From JAZDOT01 sp043798355 (GTDB lineage: Bacteria > Patescibacteriota > Gracilibacteria > Peribacterales > Peribacteraceae): 26,301 nt of DNA. Below the pieces are notes generated by a model that worked only from the letters and a program-made list of their open reading frames with translations, was not told the DNA's origin and did not search any database. This document shows, piece by piece, positions 15,410 through 23,137 of the stretch (position 1 is the first letter of the stretch; the number at the start of each line of letters is the position of its first letter). The stretch lies in contig JAZDOT010000032.1 in the NCBI GenBank assembly GCA_043798355.1, forward strand, positions 1 to 26,301. The letters are read 5' to 3'. Both the position numbers and the translations under genes were made by a program.

Positions 15410-16494
15410 GGGACAAGGGAGGAAACGACCGCTGGCAGGGAATCCGGTAATACAGCGAGATCATCCACGTAGACATCCGCCGCCGGTTTTCCGAAATGCA
15501 ATTCGTGGTAGGGAACGTTCCATGCTCTCATCTGCCGCTCGGTTGTTTCCCTCCAATCGATGCCCGTCATCGACCCCCTGGCGGTCGCCAGCACGATATG
15601 GTGCCCTGCATCGTAGAGCTTCCGGATCAGAGCAATCGTCCGGTGTCTGGGTTCCGCAAGGGAATAATCGTTGCCCGGCACAAGCTCCGCGATCACGCCG
15701 TCGATGTCAAAGCAGAATGTGCGTTTCTTGCCGGGCTGCTGAGGAGTCTGCGCACATGCACAGGAGCGCACGTGGTGTTCGGCCCTCCGCAGCTCCTCTT
15801 CCGTGTCGATATCGAAATGATCGTCCATGCGGTATCCGTAGATGGAATCGCCTGTCATGGAGCGCTTCTCCAGGATCACCGCCGTCCGTACGACATCGAT
15901 GCACGCATTCTGCATGTACGCGTCAGGGAGCAGTTGCCGCGGCAGGTTGTACGCATCTTTGATGGCAGATACGACCGCGGGGAGAAGCCGATGGTCATCC
16001 TGCATCAGCCACATCTTGAACGGGGTGAAGCGGACAGGCGACACGGTACGCACCGAATCCAGACCGGGATTCTCCTGAAGGAGGCGGATGGCACGATCGA
16101 TATCTTCAGTGCGCCGGATCGGATGGGTGGGCCGAAGGTGCACGCAGAGTTCGGGCACGAAGTTTTCGGTATCCTTCAGCCACTGCAGAGCATGGAGAAA
16201 AACTTCGAGATCCGTGGAAGAATCCTGCGCGAGTTCGGAGGGACGCAGGAAGGGAACTTCCGCACCGGCCCCGCGCGCGATCTCGGCATACTGCTCGCTG
16301 TCCGTACTGACAAGGATACGATCGACGAGCGTGCTGCTGCGCGCTTGTTCTATGGAATGGACCATGAGGGGCTTCCCCGCAAACAGCCGGATATTCTTGT
16401 CTTTGACAGACTTCGATCCTGACCGTGCCGGAATGAGGGCGAGAACACCTGCTATGCCGGAAGTATAGTGCACAGATATCGCGTAAGGCATCAT
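15406..16494 (-). CDS. CMP-nonulosonic acid synthetase fused to EcbF/BcbF-like HAD phosphatase
   Basis: A 362-residue fusion. Residues 15-240 form a NeuA-type cytidylyltransferase: GVLALIPARSGSKSVKDKNI (16-35) is the CTP-binding signature, followed by LVSTDSEQYAEIA and HLRPTHPIR. Residues 258-362 form a small HAD domain with DIDGVI (nucleophile Asp263, acid/base Asp265), ATARGSMTGIDW (303-314) and FGKPAADVYVDDLA (334-347), a pattern I associate with EcbF/BcbF capsule phosphatases. The fusion suggests dephosphorylation of a sugar phosphate and CMP activation by one protein. The stop overlaps the NeuB-cupin start by 4 bases. The start is uncertain: ATG at 16494 or 16491 gives about 14 residues more than usual NeuA proteins; 16524 is a TTG. 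Confidence 0.87.
   Translation of the reverse strand: MMPYAISVHYTSGIAGVLALIPARSGSKSVKDKNIRLFAGKPLMVHSIEQARSSTLVDRILVSTDSEQYAEIARGAGAEVPFLRPSELAQDSSTDLEVFLHALQWLKDTENFVPELCVHLRPTHPIRRTEDIDRAIRLLQENPGLDSVRTVSPVRFTPFKMWLMQDDHRLLPAVVSAIKDAYNLPRQLLPDAYMQNACIDVVRTAVILEKRSMTGDSIYGYRMDDHFDIDTEEELRRAEHHVRSCACAQTPQQPGKKRTFCFDIDGVIAELVPGNDYSLAEPRHRTIALIRKLYDAGHHIVLATARGSMTGIDWRETTERQMRAWNVPYHELHFGKPAADVYVDDLAVLPDSLPAVVSSLVP
16462..16467 (-). promoter_or_regulatory. Possible -10 element inside the annotated 5' end of the CMP-synthetase gene
   Basis: On the minus strand TATACT (5 of 6 to consensus) lies within the reading frame and ends 6 bases before the codon ATA at 16455-16453. That is exactly where NeuA-type proteins normally begin and is the spacing seen before ATG in other genes here. 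No clear -35 or TGn is present. Confidence 0.3.
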
Positions 16495-16611
16495 TTTTCT
16501 TCTGTTTTTAGCGCCGAAGAGCAATTCCCGCCTTCGTCATTGGCTCACCTCTTGCATCCACGTCCGAGGCCCTATGATCGACGTCCCATTCCCGGAGCCC
16601 GGAGATGAAGA

Positions 16612-18426
16612 TCAGAACTTCTGTTCCTCCCAGAGAGTGAAAAATGCCCCTTTGCGCGCGAGCAGTTCCGGAAGTGTTCCGGTTTCCGTTATGCGCCCGT
16701 TCTCGAGAACCACGATGGCATCGGCATGCTGAATGGTACTGAGGCGGTGGGCAATGACGATCGCGGTACGACCGGTGATCGCCTCGTCGATTGCCTCCTG
16801 AATAAGTTTTTCCGTGTGGCTGTCGAGTGAACTCGTCGCCTCGTCAAGAATGAGGATCTCCGACTGCTTCAGCAGCGCGCGGGCGATGGATACGCGCTGT
16901 TTCTCCCCTCCCGAAAGCTTCACGCCCCGGTCGCCGATGGGTGTTTCGATCCCCTGCGGGAGACTCGCGATCAATTCGGACAGACGGGATCGGTCCACGG
17001 CTTCACGCAGAGCGGACTCAGAAACATCTTTGATCCCGTACGCGATGTTGTTGCGGAGAGAATCGTGGATGAGAAGGGTGTCCTGACTGACGAGAGCGAT
17101 GTGCCTCAGATAGGAATCGAGTGTGAACGACCGCACGTCCGCCCCATCGATAAAAATGGTCCCGGGCGGACAGTCGTAGTAACGCATGAGCAAATGAATG
17201 AGGGTGGATTTCCCCGCTCCCGTGGGCCCGACGATGGCCGTCATGCGCCCGCACTGCACCGAGAAGGAAACATCCTTCAGGATTGCGCGCTCTTCCAGAT
17301 ACCCGAAGGAAAGATTGCGGAAACTGATGGAGGAACGGAGCCCCTGAAACACGACAGTGCCCCCGCGGACGAAGTACTTCCCTTCTTCATCGAACATCGT
17401 GAGCACCTCACTCAGCGGTCCGGACGTTGCCGCCAATGTGCCGCGGAACCCGGAGAGCGACCCGAACTTATTGGCCGCATTGAGAACGATGTAGAAGTAC
17501 ACCACGAGCGCCGGAGCCGAAGCGATCTGCTCGCGCCCCAGCCACACAATCGCTCCAACGAAAATTGCCGATGCAACGAGGAGCGTGATGATCTCCTGCA
17601 GAGGCAGCATCACCGCCTGCAGGGCGCGCACGCGAAAATCCAGCTTCGCCTTCTCGTTGCTGATCCCCGTGTACAGCTTCTGCTCGCTTAGCTCCGTCCG
17701 GTAGGATTTCACGAGGGGGATGGTGGAGAGAATCTCCACGGACTTCTTGCCCAGCGCGCTCCCGCGGAGCGTGAGCACGTGCGAGTGACGCTTGATCGAA
17801 AGAATCATCGTCCGGACAGCGAAGTGCAGAACGAAGAAGAGGGGAATCGCGATGAGCGTGAGCTTCCAGGAAATGGAGAGCATCACCACGAGGTAGGCGA
17901 CGAGGGAGAAGAGCGATCCGACGAACCCGTCGATCGTCTGCAGCGGCCGGAGAGCCTGGAAGGAGAAATCGGTGAGGAGGGTCGCGTGATGCCCCACATT
18001 GGTGTGGTCGAAGAACAGCTTCCCGAAACTCAGGTACTTCCCGAAGAGCGCTTTGCGCAGGTGATGGAGCGACCGCTCCGCGAAGAAGCCGGTACTCACA
18101 GCCGTCAAGTACCGAAACACATTCTTCAGAACGAAGATGGCGATGAACCCGGAGAGGAACACCCCGAAGAGCAACCGGTCATGCGTGAGGACGGACGGAG
18201 GGAGCAGACGAACGAACGGCCCGACGACCGGAGCATCGACAAGGAAGGAAAAGCTCTTCTGCAAAAACCCGTTGAGGATCGGGATCAGCAAGCCCATGCC
18301 CACTCCCTCGAAAGCCGCAGTGATGACGGCGAAACCGATGGGAATCAGCAGGAACGCCGGATGAATGTGTATCTCGCGCAGGAGGCGCAGCTGTTTCCCG
18401 ATGGCGGAAGTACCTTTTCCGGTCAT
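16612..18426 (-). CDS. MsbA-like ABC exporter (fused permease and ATPase)
   Basis: A 604-residue half-transporter of the ABCB/MsbA/PglK layout. The membrane domain spans about residues 22-345, with hydrophobic helices near 24-50, 88-106, 168-186, 188-206, 278-298 and 304-318. The ATPase domain has Walker A GPTGAGKST (400-408), Q-loop Gln448, signature LSGGEKQR (504-511), Walker B ILILDE (524-529) and switch His560. All catalytic residues are present. Such proteins act as dimers to flip or export lipid-linked oligosaccharides or lipids. Upstream of the second sugar-acid unit and divergent from a glycosyltransferase, it is a good candidate flippase for the lipid-linked glycan made by this locus. 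A 117-base gap to the next minus-strand gene shows no clear terminator. Confidence 0.9.
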   Translation of the reverse strand: MTGKGTSAIGKQLRLLREIHIHPAFLLIPIGFAVITAAFEGVGMGLLIPILNGFLQKSFSFLVDAPVVGPFVRLLPPSVLTHDRLLFGVFLSGFIAIFVLKNVFRYLTAVSTGFFAERSLHHLRKALFGKYLSFGKLFFDHTNVGHHATLLTDFSFQALRPLQTIDGFVGSLFSLVAYLVVMLSISWKLTLIAIPLFFVLHFAVRTMILSIKRHSHVLTLRGSALGKKSVEILSTIPLVKSYRTELSEQKLYTGISNEKAKLDFRVRALQAVMLPLQEIITLLVASAIFVGAIVWLGREQIASAPALVVYFYIVLNAANKFGSLSGFRGTLAATSGPLSEVLTMFDEEGKYFVRGGTVVFQGLRSSISFRNLSFGYLEERAILKDVSFSVQCGRMTAIVGPTGAGKSTLIHLLMRYYDCPPGTIFIDGADVRSFTLDSYLRHIALVSQDTLLIHDSLRNNIAYGIKDVSESALREAVDRSRLSELIASLPQGIETPIGDRGVKLSGGEKQRVSIARALLKQSEILILDEATSSLDSHTEKLIQEAIDEAITGRTAIVIAHRLSTIQHADAIVVLENGRITETGTLPELLARKGAFFTLWEEQKF

Positions 18427-18488
18427 AGCACAGGAGAGAACCTAGAGAATCGGATATGGAAATACAAGTTCAGCGGGCGGAAAAGAGG

Positions 18489-18494
18489 TATTCT
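18489..18494 (+). promoter_or_regulatory. -10-like element before the GT4 gene
   Basis: TATTCT ends 8 bases before the ATG at 18503. No good -35 is visible. The 76-base gap between this gene and the ABC exporter must hold both divergent promoters. Confidence 0.35.
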
Positions 18495-18502
18495 TTGGGC
18501 TG

Positions 18503-19753
18503 ATGCGTATCCTGCTGCTCAACGATGATTCTCTCCCCTCCGCCCGCGGCGGAGCGGCGGTGATGGTCGATCTGCTGCGGAGCGCCTATGCCCGGCGCGG
18601 GCATGACGTGACGCTCATCACGACCCACCAGAACACGCACCAGGAACAACACAGGACGGATGAAGTGGGCCCCATCATCAGTCTTCCCATCTCTCCCCCC
18701 TCCCGTCAGCGGCATCGGTGGATCATTGACCAACCACAGATCGACGGGCAACTCCGCGGTCTCCTGGAAAAACACAGGCCGGATGTCGTGCATGCACACA
18801 ACGTTCACCAATGTCTCACATACGGGAGTCTGCGCGTTGCCCGTTCGTTCACCCCCCGCCTCTTCCTCACTGCACACGACACATTCCTCGTATCGTTCGA
18901 ACGCGTGAACCAGGAGGCCTATCTGCACGCTGCCATCCAGGAGAAACCGTTCACAATGCATTGGTGGCACCACGCACTCGGTGCCGGGAGAAAGTACTGG
19001 CCGCCGAGAAACGCCGCGATCCGCCGGGTACTCCGCCAAACGGGAACAACGGTGATTTCCATCAGTCGCGCTCTGCAGGATTTCCTCCGGGCGAACGGCA
19101 TTGAAAGTCCCGTCGTGATTCCAAACGGCATCACTATCCCTCCGGCTCCCGAGAAGGATCGGACCGAAACACTGAGAAGGAAGTGGGGATTGAACGGACC
19201 AACGTTGCTCTGCGGCGGCCGTATCAATGCAGACAAGGGTGTTCTTGCCCTCCTTGCGGCGTGGAAACTGGTCCTGAGAAGTCTCCCCACTGCACGACTC
19301 GTCATCGTCGGCAACACGGAGGGTCTGTTCGCGCACGAGCCCGATGCTGCGCTGAAGGCATCTCTCTGTCTGCCGGGCTGGATCCCCAACTCTTCCATGC
19401 CGGAGGTGTACGGAGCTGCGGATGCCGTCGCCACTCCATCGATCTACCTCGATGCATTCAATCTTGTGACGATCGAAGCGATGGCGGCAGCAAAACCGGT
19501 CATCGGTTCTGTATTCGGCGGGATTCCGGAAATCGTCGTCCATGGGAAAACCGGATGGGTGGCGGACCCCAGAGACACGCCTGCATTGGCAGAAGCCATC
19601 CTCGCGGCACTCGAGCATCCTGTCCCTGCACAGGAGATGGGCCGCATGGGGAGACAGCGGGCATTGGAACTGTTCTCCATCGATGCGTGCGCCGGACACT
19701 ACCTTTCCCTCTTCGAAACGACAGGGAACCGCGAAGCGGCCCTCACCGGATGA
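18503..19753 (+). CDS. GT4-family glycosyltransferase
   Basis: A 416-residue GT-B glycosyltransferase. The N-terminal domain starts MRILLLNDDSLPSARGGAAVMVDLL, the usual GT4 opening with a glycine-rich acceptor loop, followed by DVVHAHN at about 94-100. The C-terminal donor domain carries GGRINADKGVLALLAAW (about 238-254) and the EX7E-type motif around DAFNLVTIEAMAAAKPVIGSVFGGIPEIV (about 316-344). Retaining transfer from a nucleotide sugar to a lipid-linked glycan at the cytoplasmic membrane face is expected; donor and acceptor are not predictable. It is divergent from the ABC exporter, and its last 11 bases overlap the end of the convergent membrane protein gene. Confidence 0.9.
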   Translation: MRILLLNDDSLPSARGGAAVMVDLLRSAYARRGHDVTLITTHQNTHQEQHRTDEVGPIISLPISPPSRQRHRWIIDQPQIDGQLRGLLEKHRPDVVHAHNVHQCLTYGSLRVARSFTPRLFLTAHDTFLVSFERVNQEAYLHAAIQEKPFTMHWWHHALGAGRKYWPPRNAAIRRVLRQTGTTVISISRALQDFLRANGIESPVVIPNGITIPPAPEKDRTETLRRKWGLNGPTLLCGGRINADKGVLALLAAWKLVLRSLPTARLVIVGNTEGLFAHEPDAALKASLCLPGWIPNSSMPEVYGAADAVATPSIYLDAFNLVTIEAMAAAKPVIGSVFGGIPEIVVHGKTGWVADPRDTPALAEAILAALEHPVPAQEMGRMGRQRALELFSIDACAGHYLSLFETTGNREAALTG

Positions 19754-21362
19754 GGTGCAGAAGATACTTCATGAAGTGGTTCACAGGAACAGGCTGCTGC
19801 CCGACGGTATAGGACACCACCTGAATCGTCGGATCGGCTTCGATGATCTGTGCTACACGCCCGGAGGAATACCCGATGATGTGGGTCACGTGGTAGTACT
19901 CAAAGGGCTTCTTCAGTTCCCCGCGAGCAGCGAGAAAATCGACGGTTTCCTCGCCGATCTTCGCACGCCGGAGAGGGGAGAGCGAAAGCAAATAGGCTTT
20001 CTTCGGATGAGCCACGATCGCATCGGGAGGAAGAGGATCCAGTGCGGAGGTTGCAGCAAAAATCTCCGGAACGTTGCTGCGCGAGTAGAGACGCGCCAGC
20101 AGTTTTCGGTCGGCCTGAACGAGTTGCAAGCACGTCACCAGAACCAGGAGGGCGCTCAGCGCGCCGGGAGACCATCGCTTCCACTGCCCATGGAGCGCCT
20201 GCCCGACGGAGAGAACGCCGACCGCTGCCAGCAGGGCAACGAACCACCCGATATCCATGAGATGATCCCGCCCGAAATGGAGGACGAACCGCAGGAGGAA
20301 CTCCGTGGAAAGCCACAGTCCCGTGCCCGCCCAGAGGAGTCTCCGCCGCCGGGCGTACAGAACAAGGATGCCGGGAAGAATGAAGAACCAGAGGAATGCG
20401 CCGCCGACGGTCTCCTGAAGGAAGAGGAGAGGGAGATTGACGGTGAAGAGCCAGAGTCCGTTCGAGAGCCCTTTCAGGAATGTTCTGTTTTCAATGCCAA
20501 AAATGAAGCGGATGTTCTGATTTTCCTGGGATGCGAGAAACCCCTCCTGCTGTGCGCGCTCCCGGACGATGGCGTCGTACTCTTCCCGATGGAAGGTGTA
20601 CATATACTCATCGGGATACAGGTGACCGACTCCCGTGAGATGACCCGAAGCTGACGGAACGAGCGCTTCGATCCTCTGCCGGGCATCCAACCCCTGCTGC
20701 AACGCACGGGGAGCCTGAGGGAGGACGAACACAAACCCCGCACACAACCCGAAGAGCATGAGATCGAGAACGGCACGTTTCCAGTGCTGCCGCTCGTACC
20801 AGAGATAGGCCCCCGCCATCCAGAACGGAAAAGTGAAAAAGGCGTGGTTGGAAGCCATGACGGCACCGAAGCACAGCCCGAATGCAACTGCCGAAAGACG
20901 ACCGTGGCGGGGGAAGAGCCCGAGGAAGAGCGCAAACCCCAGGAAGAGGAAGAAGAGCGCAAAAGGGTATCCGACGAGTGCCTCTGTCCAGTACATCGGC
21001 ATCACGCAAAAGAGGATGATCGTGATCCATGCCGTCCATGCGTCAAAGAGCCGCCAAACACTCCACCACAGAGGGAGAAGAGCCGCAGCAAGAACAGCTG
21101 CACTGACCGCTGCCCACCCCGTCACATTGGTCCATCCGACGAAACCGTGGAGGACACGCAGCGCAAGAATGATGAGCTGCGACGACGCCTGGTCGATCAC
21201 GCCGGTCTGTGAAAAATCCCGCGCGGCGCCGACGAAACCCGAGATGTCGAACGGGAAACCGACGAGGAGAACGGGCATCATCCAGAGCGCCCACATGCAC
21301 AGACAAAAACACGGGAGTAGAAAAAAATGGCCGAGCGATGACGGGACCTTCATCCGTATCAT
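19743..21362 (-). CDS. Large multi-pass membrane protein, possible GT-C-type
   Basis: A 539-residue integral membrane protein with about ten hydrophobic segments over roughly residues 10-430 and a soluble C-terminal tail of about 110 residues. An aromatic-rich region (ALVGYPFALFFLFLGFALFLGLF) and a central loop with VGHLYPDEYMYTFHREEYDAI are notable. The layout of many helices plus a C-terminal extracellular-type domain is like polyprenyl-phosphate-dependent GT-C transferases, but I do not see a clear DxD/DE motif in the first loop, so this is a weak suggestion. The start is uncertain: ATG 21362 or 21353; a GTG at 21386 overlaps an extended -10 (TGGTATGGT, 21385-21377) and is less likely. It overlaps the convergent GT4 gene by 11 bases. 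Confidence 0.75.
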   Translation of the reverse strand: MIRMKVPSSLGHFFLLPCFCLCMWALWMMPVLLVGFPFDISGFVGAARDFSQTGVIDQASSQLIILALRVLHGFVGWTNVTGWAAVSAAVLAAALLPLWWSVWRLFDAWTAWITIILFCVMPMYWTEALVGYPFALFFLFLGFALFLGLFPRHGRLSAVAFGLCFGAVMASNHAFFTFPFWMAGAYLWYERQHWKRAVLDLMLFGLCAGFVFVLPQAPRALQQGLDARQRIEALVPSASGHLTGVGHLYPDEYMYTFHREEYDAIVRERAQQEGFLASQENQNIRFIFGIENRTFLKGLSNGLWLFTVNLPLLFLQETVGGAFLWFFILPGILVLYARRRRLLWAGTGLWLSTEFLLRFVLHFGRDHLMDIGWFVALLAAVGVLSVGQALHGQWKRWSPGALSALLVLVTCLQLVQADRKLLARLYSRSNVPEIFAATSALDPLPPDAIVAHPKKAYLLSLSPLRRAKIGEETVDFLAARGELKKPFEYYHVTHIIGYSSGRVAQIIEADPTIQVVSYTVGQQPVPVNHFMKYLLHLIR

Positions 21363-21410
21363 GACAAGCAGAGCTGACCATACCACACGCTGCCCCTGAA
21401 AACGAGCCGG

Positions 21411-21439
21411 TCGGCATCAGCAGGAAAGTGTCGTAGTAT
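21411..21439 (+). promoter_or_regulatory. Promoter of the UPF0104-like membrane protein gene
   Basis: TCGGCA (21411-21416, 4 of 6 to the -35 consensus) and TAGTAT (21434-21439) are separated by 17 bp. The -10 ends 7 bases before the ATG at 21447, so the predicted transcript begins at or next to the start codon. Confidence 0.55.
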
Positions 21440-21446
21440 GGGGCCA

Positions 21447-22379
21447 ATGATTCGTCGGTCCGTTTCCGCGCACATCTCCGGCTACCTCCTGAAAAGCATC
21501 GGGGTCGTCCTGTTCGTATGGATCCTGTTGCGCATCGACCGCGTGCAGCTCCTCTTCGCGCTCCACAACGCTTCGCTGCCGCTCATCCTCACGGGACTGG
21601 GTCTCCTTGCCCCGATCTACGTGCTCCGATCGATGCGTTGGCACTCCCTCACGACGGGAAGCGGAGTTGATGAGTCGCTCCTCGAGGCGACTCATCTCTA
21701 CCTCGCCAGCCTCTTCCTTGGAGTCGTCACGCCGGGAAAGGTGGGGGAAGCCATGCGCATCCCCTCGCTGATGCGAAAGGGGCTCACGGGGAGAAAAAGC
21801 ACCGCCCTCACGATTCTCGACCGCGGACTGGACATCGCGCTCCTGGGGCCTCTCGGCCTCGCGAGCGTCGCCTTCCTCTCCGGAACGTACCCGTTCCTCT
21901 GGTGGACGGGCCTCGCGATCGCGTGCGGCGGCGGCGCATACGTCCTCTACCGCACGACAGAGCGGTGGCTGACTCTCCCCTCGGACATGGTCTCTCTCCT
22001 CAAAAAAACATGGATGCCCGTTCTCGGCTTCACGATCGTGAGTTGGTCCCTCTACTATCTGCAATTGATCATATTCATGCGGGCATTCGCCCTGGAGATA
22101 CCGATGATCCCCTTCCTCTCGATCATGACGGTCGTGGGTATTCTCAGCGTCCTGCCCATCGCTCCCGCCGGACTCGGGACGCGGGAAGCCGCACTGCTCT
22201 ATTTCTTCCGTACGTTCGCCATCCCCCCTCCGCTCACCATCGCCTTCGCTTTCACGATCTTCATAACGACGTTCGCCGGTTCGCTCATCGGCGCGTACTG
22301 CCTCTGGCGGCTCCCCACTGGACATGCACACCGGCACATTGCACGGGAACCGGAGAGGGTACAATCGCCCCATGCCTGA
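21447..22379 (+). CDS. LPG-synthase-TM/UPF0104 family membrane protein (AglD-like)
   Basis: A 310-residue multi-pass protein with about seven or eight hydrophobic helices. It resembles the lysylphosphatidylglycerol_synthase_TM (UPF0104) family: an N-terminal helix pair, LYLASLFLGVVTPGKVGEAMRIPSLMRKG at about 90-118 with the conserved PGKVGE-type element, an Arg-Asp pair in ALTILDRGLDI, and PIAPAGLGTREAALLYFF at about 235-252. These family members lack the catalytic domain of MprF and are often linked to glycan or lipid transfer or flipping. The ATG at 21438 lies inside the -10 hexamer, so I place the start at 21447. It overlaps the next methyltransferase by 8 bases. Confidence 0.85.
   Translation: MIRRSVSAHISGYLLKSIGVVLFVWILLRIDRVQLLFALHNASLPLILTGLGLLAPIYVLRSMRWHSLTTGSGVDESLLEATHLYLASLFLGVVTPGKVGEAMRIPSLMRKGLTGRKSTALTILDRGLDIALLGPLGLASVAFLSGTYPFLWWTGLAIACGGGAYVLYRTTERWLTLPSDMVSLLKKTWMPVLGFTIVSWSLYYLQLIIFMRAFALEIPMIPFLSIMTVVGILSVLPIAPAGLGTREAALLYFFRTFAIPPPLTIAFAFTIFITTFAGSLIGAYCLWRLPTGHAHRHIAREPERVQSPHA
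22360..22365 (+). promoter_or_regulatory. -10 element before the second methyltransferase
   Basis: TACAAT is 5 of 6 to the -10 consensus and ends 6 bases before the ATG at 22372, inside the end of the upstream gene. A purine-rich stretch (GGAGAGGG, 22352-22359) just before it could instead be a ribosome binding site, at about 12 bases from the ATG, which is rather far. Confidence 0.45.
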
Positions 22380-23064
22380 CGCATCATTCGACATCCGGCA
22401 ACGGCAGTACTGGCAACACGACAAGCACCGGAGGAGACGTGACCCTGCCGATCCCGTCATCCGGGCGTACACCGGGAGAAAAATCGCATACATGAAGAAT
22501 GCCATGCACATGCCGGAGCACCCTTCTATTCTCGATGTGGGAGCGGGGAACGGCTACTTCAGCTACTGGCTGCAAACGCTGGGAGATGTGACGGCGGTCG
22601 ACTACTCGGATGTCATCCTTGCGAACAACCCCGTGGAAAAGAAAATGGTCATGGATGCACGTTCACTCACGTTCCCGGACGGGAGTTTCGATCTCTCCTT
22701 CTGCCATGCAGTCTTGCACCACATTCGCCGCGAGGATCGCCCGGCTGTGCTGAAGGAGATGACCCGGGTGTCGCGGCAGTACGTTGTGATCATCGAACCC
22801 AACCGGTGGAATCCGGTGATCGCGGCCTTCAGTACCCTGAAACGGGAGGAGCGCGGCGGCCTGGATTTTTCCCTCTCGGCGTGCAGGCGACTGGTTCTGC
22901 AGGCGGGTCTGCGCGTTCTTGCGGCAACGACATGGGGGTTCCTCACGCCGAACCGCATGCCCCTCTCTTCCGTTCTTCTCCCGCTCTTCCTGTCCCTTGA
23001 ACGCCCGTTGCCCTTCGGGGTATCCACGATCGTGATTGCCGAAAAGACGGAATCGGGCACATGA
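22372..23064 (+). CDS. SAM-dependent methyltransferase (Methyltransf_11-like)
   Basis: A 230-residue class I methyltransferase. Motif I SILDVGAGNGYFSYW is at about residues 52-66, motif II follows as VTAVDYSDVI, and SFDLSFCHAVLHHI at about 104-117 is the motif IV region. It closely fits the small-molecule/ubiquinone-type Methyltransf_11 group, but the substrate is unknown; a sugar or polyprenyl-lipid acceptor is plausible from context. The start at 22372 is preferred over 22324, which would overlap the upstream gene by 56 bases. It is unrelated in sequence layout to the methyltransferase at 866. Confidence 0.87.
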   Translation: MPDASFDIRQRQYWQHDKHRRRRDPADPVIRAYTGRKIAYMKNAMHMPEHPSILDVGAGNGYFSYWLQTLGDVTAVDYSDVILANNPVEKKMVMDARSLTFPDGSFDLSFCHAVLHHIRREDRPAVLKEMTRVSRQYVVIIEPNRWNPVIAAFSTLKREERGGLDFSLSACRRLVLQAGLRVLAATTWGFLTPNRMPLSSVLLPLFLSLERPLPFGVSTIVIAEKTESGT

Positions 23065-23080
23065 TTCCCGGACAGATCGG

Positions 23081-23086
23081 TAGAAT
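23081..23086 (+). promoter_or_regulatory. -10 element upstream of the 579-aa unknown gene
   Basis: TAGAAT (5 of 6 to consensus) lies 51 bases before the ATG at 23138. No clear -35 is seen at 17 bp. Unlike its neighbours this gene would have a leader of about 45 bases. Confidence 0.4.
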
Positions 23087-23137
23087 ACGATTCCGCCGGA
23101 GGGTACCCTGCCGGCGTGCCCCTCTCCCTCTCCTGTC

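Noticed and set aside
14000..15472. 490-codon open frame on the plus strand opposite the NeuB-cupin gene
   Set aside because: Antisense to a gene with clear NeuB, SAF and cupin motifs; no domain in the plus-strand translation.
19743..19753. 11-bp overlap of the convergent GT4 and membrane protein gene ends, considered as a sign of a frameshift
   Set aside because: Both proteins have plausible full lengths, and short tail-to-tail overlaps are common in compact genomes.
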